This document shows positions 15,170 through 15,964 of a stretch of DNA of 15,964 nucleotides, piece after piece. A program made the position numbers and the translations under genes. The stretch's first letter is position 1; each line of letters begins with the position of its first letter. Below the pieces are notes generated by a model that had not been told where the DNA came from, did no database searches, and worked only from the letters and a program-made list of their open reading frames with translations. The stretch is from Caribbeanibacter sp964518305 (GTDB lineage Bacteria > Gemmatimonadota > Gemmatimonadetes > Palauibacterales > Palauibacteraceae), in the NCBI GenBank assembly GCA_964518305.1, contig CAZFDK010000061.1:1-15964 (forward strand), in the 5' to 3' direction.

Positions 15170-15964
15170 CCGGGGAGGCCGGCGGGGACCCCCTTCGCCG
15201 CGCTGCGGACCGCCGGCCCGGGACCCCCGCCGCCGACGGCCCGGACGCGGAGTGGAGCTACCGGCGCCTGGACCGCGAGGCGAGCGCCCTGGCCGGGCGC
15301 ATCCGGCGCCGGCTGGCGGCCCGTGGGGAGGGCGGCCAGGCCCAATCCCCCACGGGCAGCGGCGGGAGGTCCAGGGTGGCGGCCTTCCTGCCGCGCCTGC
15401 CGATCGGCCTGACCGCTGTCCACGGCGTACCCAGGGCCGGCGCCGTCCTGGCTCCCCTGCAGGACGGCTGGACCGAGCGCGAGCTGGCCGCATACCTGCG
15501 CCGGCTGGAGCCGGACCTGGTACTCGCCCCTCCCGCGATCCTCGGCCGGGCGGAGCGGGCGGCCCCGGAGACGCCGAGGCTGGCGCTCCGTCCCGAACGG
15601 GAGGGGATCGACCCCGCCGACACCGCCCGGATCCCGGCGGCGCGGGCATCCGGCGACCACTCCCTGATCGCCACATCGGGCTCCACCGGCACGCCGCGGC
15701 CGGTGCGCCTGACGTGGGAGAACCACCTGGCCTCGGCTCGCGGCGTCGCCGAGCGCCTGGACCTCCGCCCGGAGGATCGCTGGTACGCCTCCCTCTCGCT
15801 GGCCCACGTCGGCGGCCTGGCGCTGGCGGTCCGCGCGGCAGTCGTCGGATCCTCCGTGGTCCTCCGCGGCGACTTCGACGCCCGGACCCTGGGCGAACTC
15901 GTGAGCCAGGGACGGGTCACCCACGCGTCCCTCGTTCCCGTCATGCTCCGCCGCCTGCTCGACG
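15166..15964 (+). CDS. menE: o-Succinylbenzoate-CoA ligase MenE, N-terminal part (cut by window edge)
   Basis: An adenylate-forming ligase that activates o-succinylbenzoate to OSB-CoA with ATP. ATG at 15166 overlaps the menC stop (ATGA). The frame is open for 266 codons to the edge with no stop. The AMP-binding P-loop is IATSGSTGTPRPVRLTW (168-184), and SLSLAHVGGLAL (209-220) and THASLVPVMLRRLL (252-265) match the next conserved blocks of the family. The N-terminal part is short and has a low-complexity Gly/Gln/Ser segment (about 53-69). The C-terminal lid domain lies outside the window. Family membership is certain from the P-loop; MenE specificity rests on the operon. Confidence 0.92.
   Translation, partial: MTGEAGGDPLRRAADRRPGTPAADGPDAEWSYRRLDREASALAGRIRRRLAARGEGGQAQSPTGSGGRSRVAAFLPRLPIGLTAVHGVPRAGAVLAPLQDGWTERELAAYLRRLEPDLVLAPPAILGRAERAAPETPRLALRPEREGIDPADTARIPAARASGDHSLIATSGSTGTPRPVRLTWENHLASARGVAERLDLRPEDRWYASLSLAHVGGLALAVRAAVVGSSVVLRGDFDARTLGELVSQGRVTHASLVPVMLRRLLD

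Noticed and set aside
1..15964. tRNA, rRNA, CRISPR array, insertion sequence or prophage signals
   Set aside because: No repeat arrays, transposase or integrase motifs or tRNA-like cloverleaf were seen while reading; the window is filled with ordinary protein genes of uniform composition.

Overview
The window is gene-dense DNA of very high GC (about 70% by eye) with no long non-coding stretch. Very high GC, long spurious antisense reading frames and several GTG/TTG starts fit a bacterium with strong codon bias. The left-hand protein has a Gram-negative export signal, an HExxH site and a TolB-type propeller. Its mature N-terminus (QYFGRNKVQY...) resembles secreted proteins I associate with Gemmatimonadota. 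Outer-membrane barrel, RlpA lipoprotein and menaquinone genes agree with a diderm of that kind. The phylum is an inference, not a demonstrated assignment.

Layout. The left part (1-4622) is read on the minus strand. It holds, in order of transcription, an RlpA-like septal lipoprotein, an UPF1/IGHMBP2-type superfamily 1 helicase whose ATG directly abuts the rlpA stop codon, and, after about 100 bp, a secreted metallopeptidase-propeller protein cut by the window edge. A divergent intergenic region of about 109 bp separates these from the plus-strand half.

The plus-strand half starts with metE (cobalamin-independent methionine synthase). It is followed by a short DUF302 gene and, 21 bp later, an exported protein that joins a DUF5777-like outer-membrane barrel to a C-terminal type-1 copper domain with an amicyanin-like ligand motif.

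From 8834 to the right edge runs a menaquinone operon in the order menF-menD-menB-menA-menC-menE. Gaps are short or stop/start codons overlap (menA/menC and menC/menE), except for 122 bp before menB. Together these genes take chorismate to isochorismate (MenF), SEPHCHC (MenD), o-succinylbenzoate (MenC), OSB-CoA (MenE), DHNA-CoA (MenB) and demethylmenaquinone (MenA). Genes for MenH, the DHNA-CoA thioesterase and the final methyltransferase are not in the window.

The least ordinary item is the barrel-cupredoxin fusion and its position beside DUF302 and the quinone operon. It suggests, but does not prove, an envelope electron-transfer role. The rest is mostly well-recognised housekeeping metabolism.
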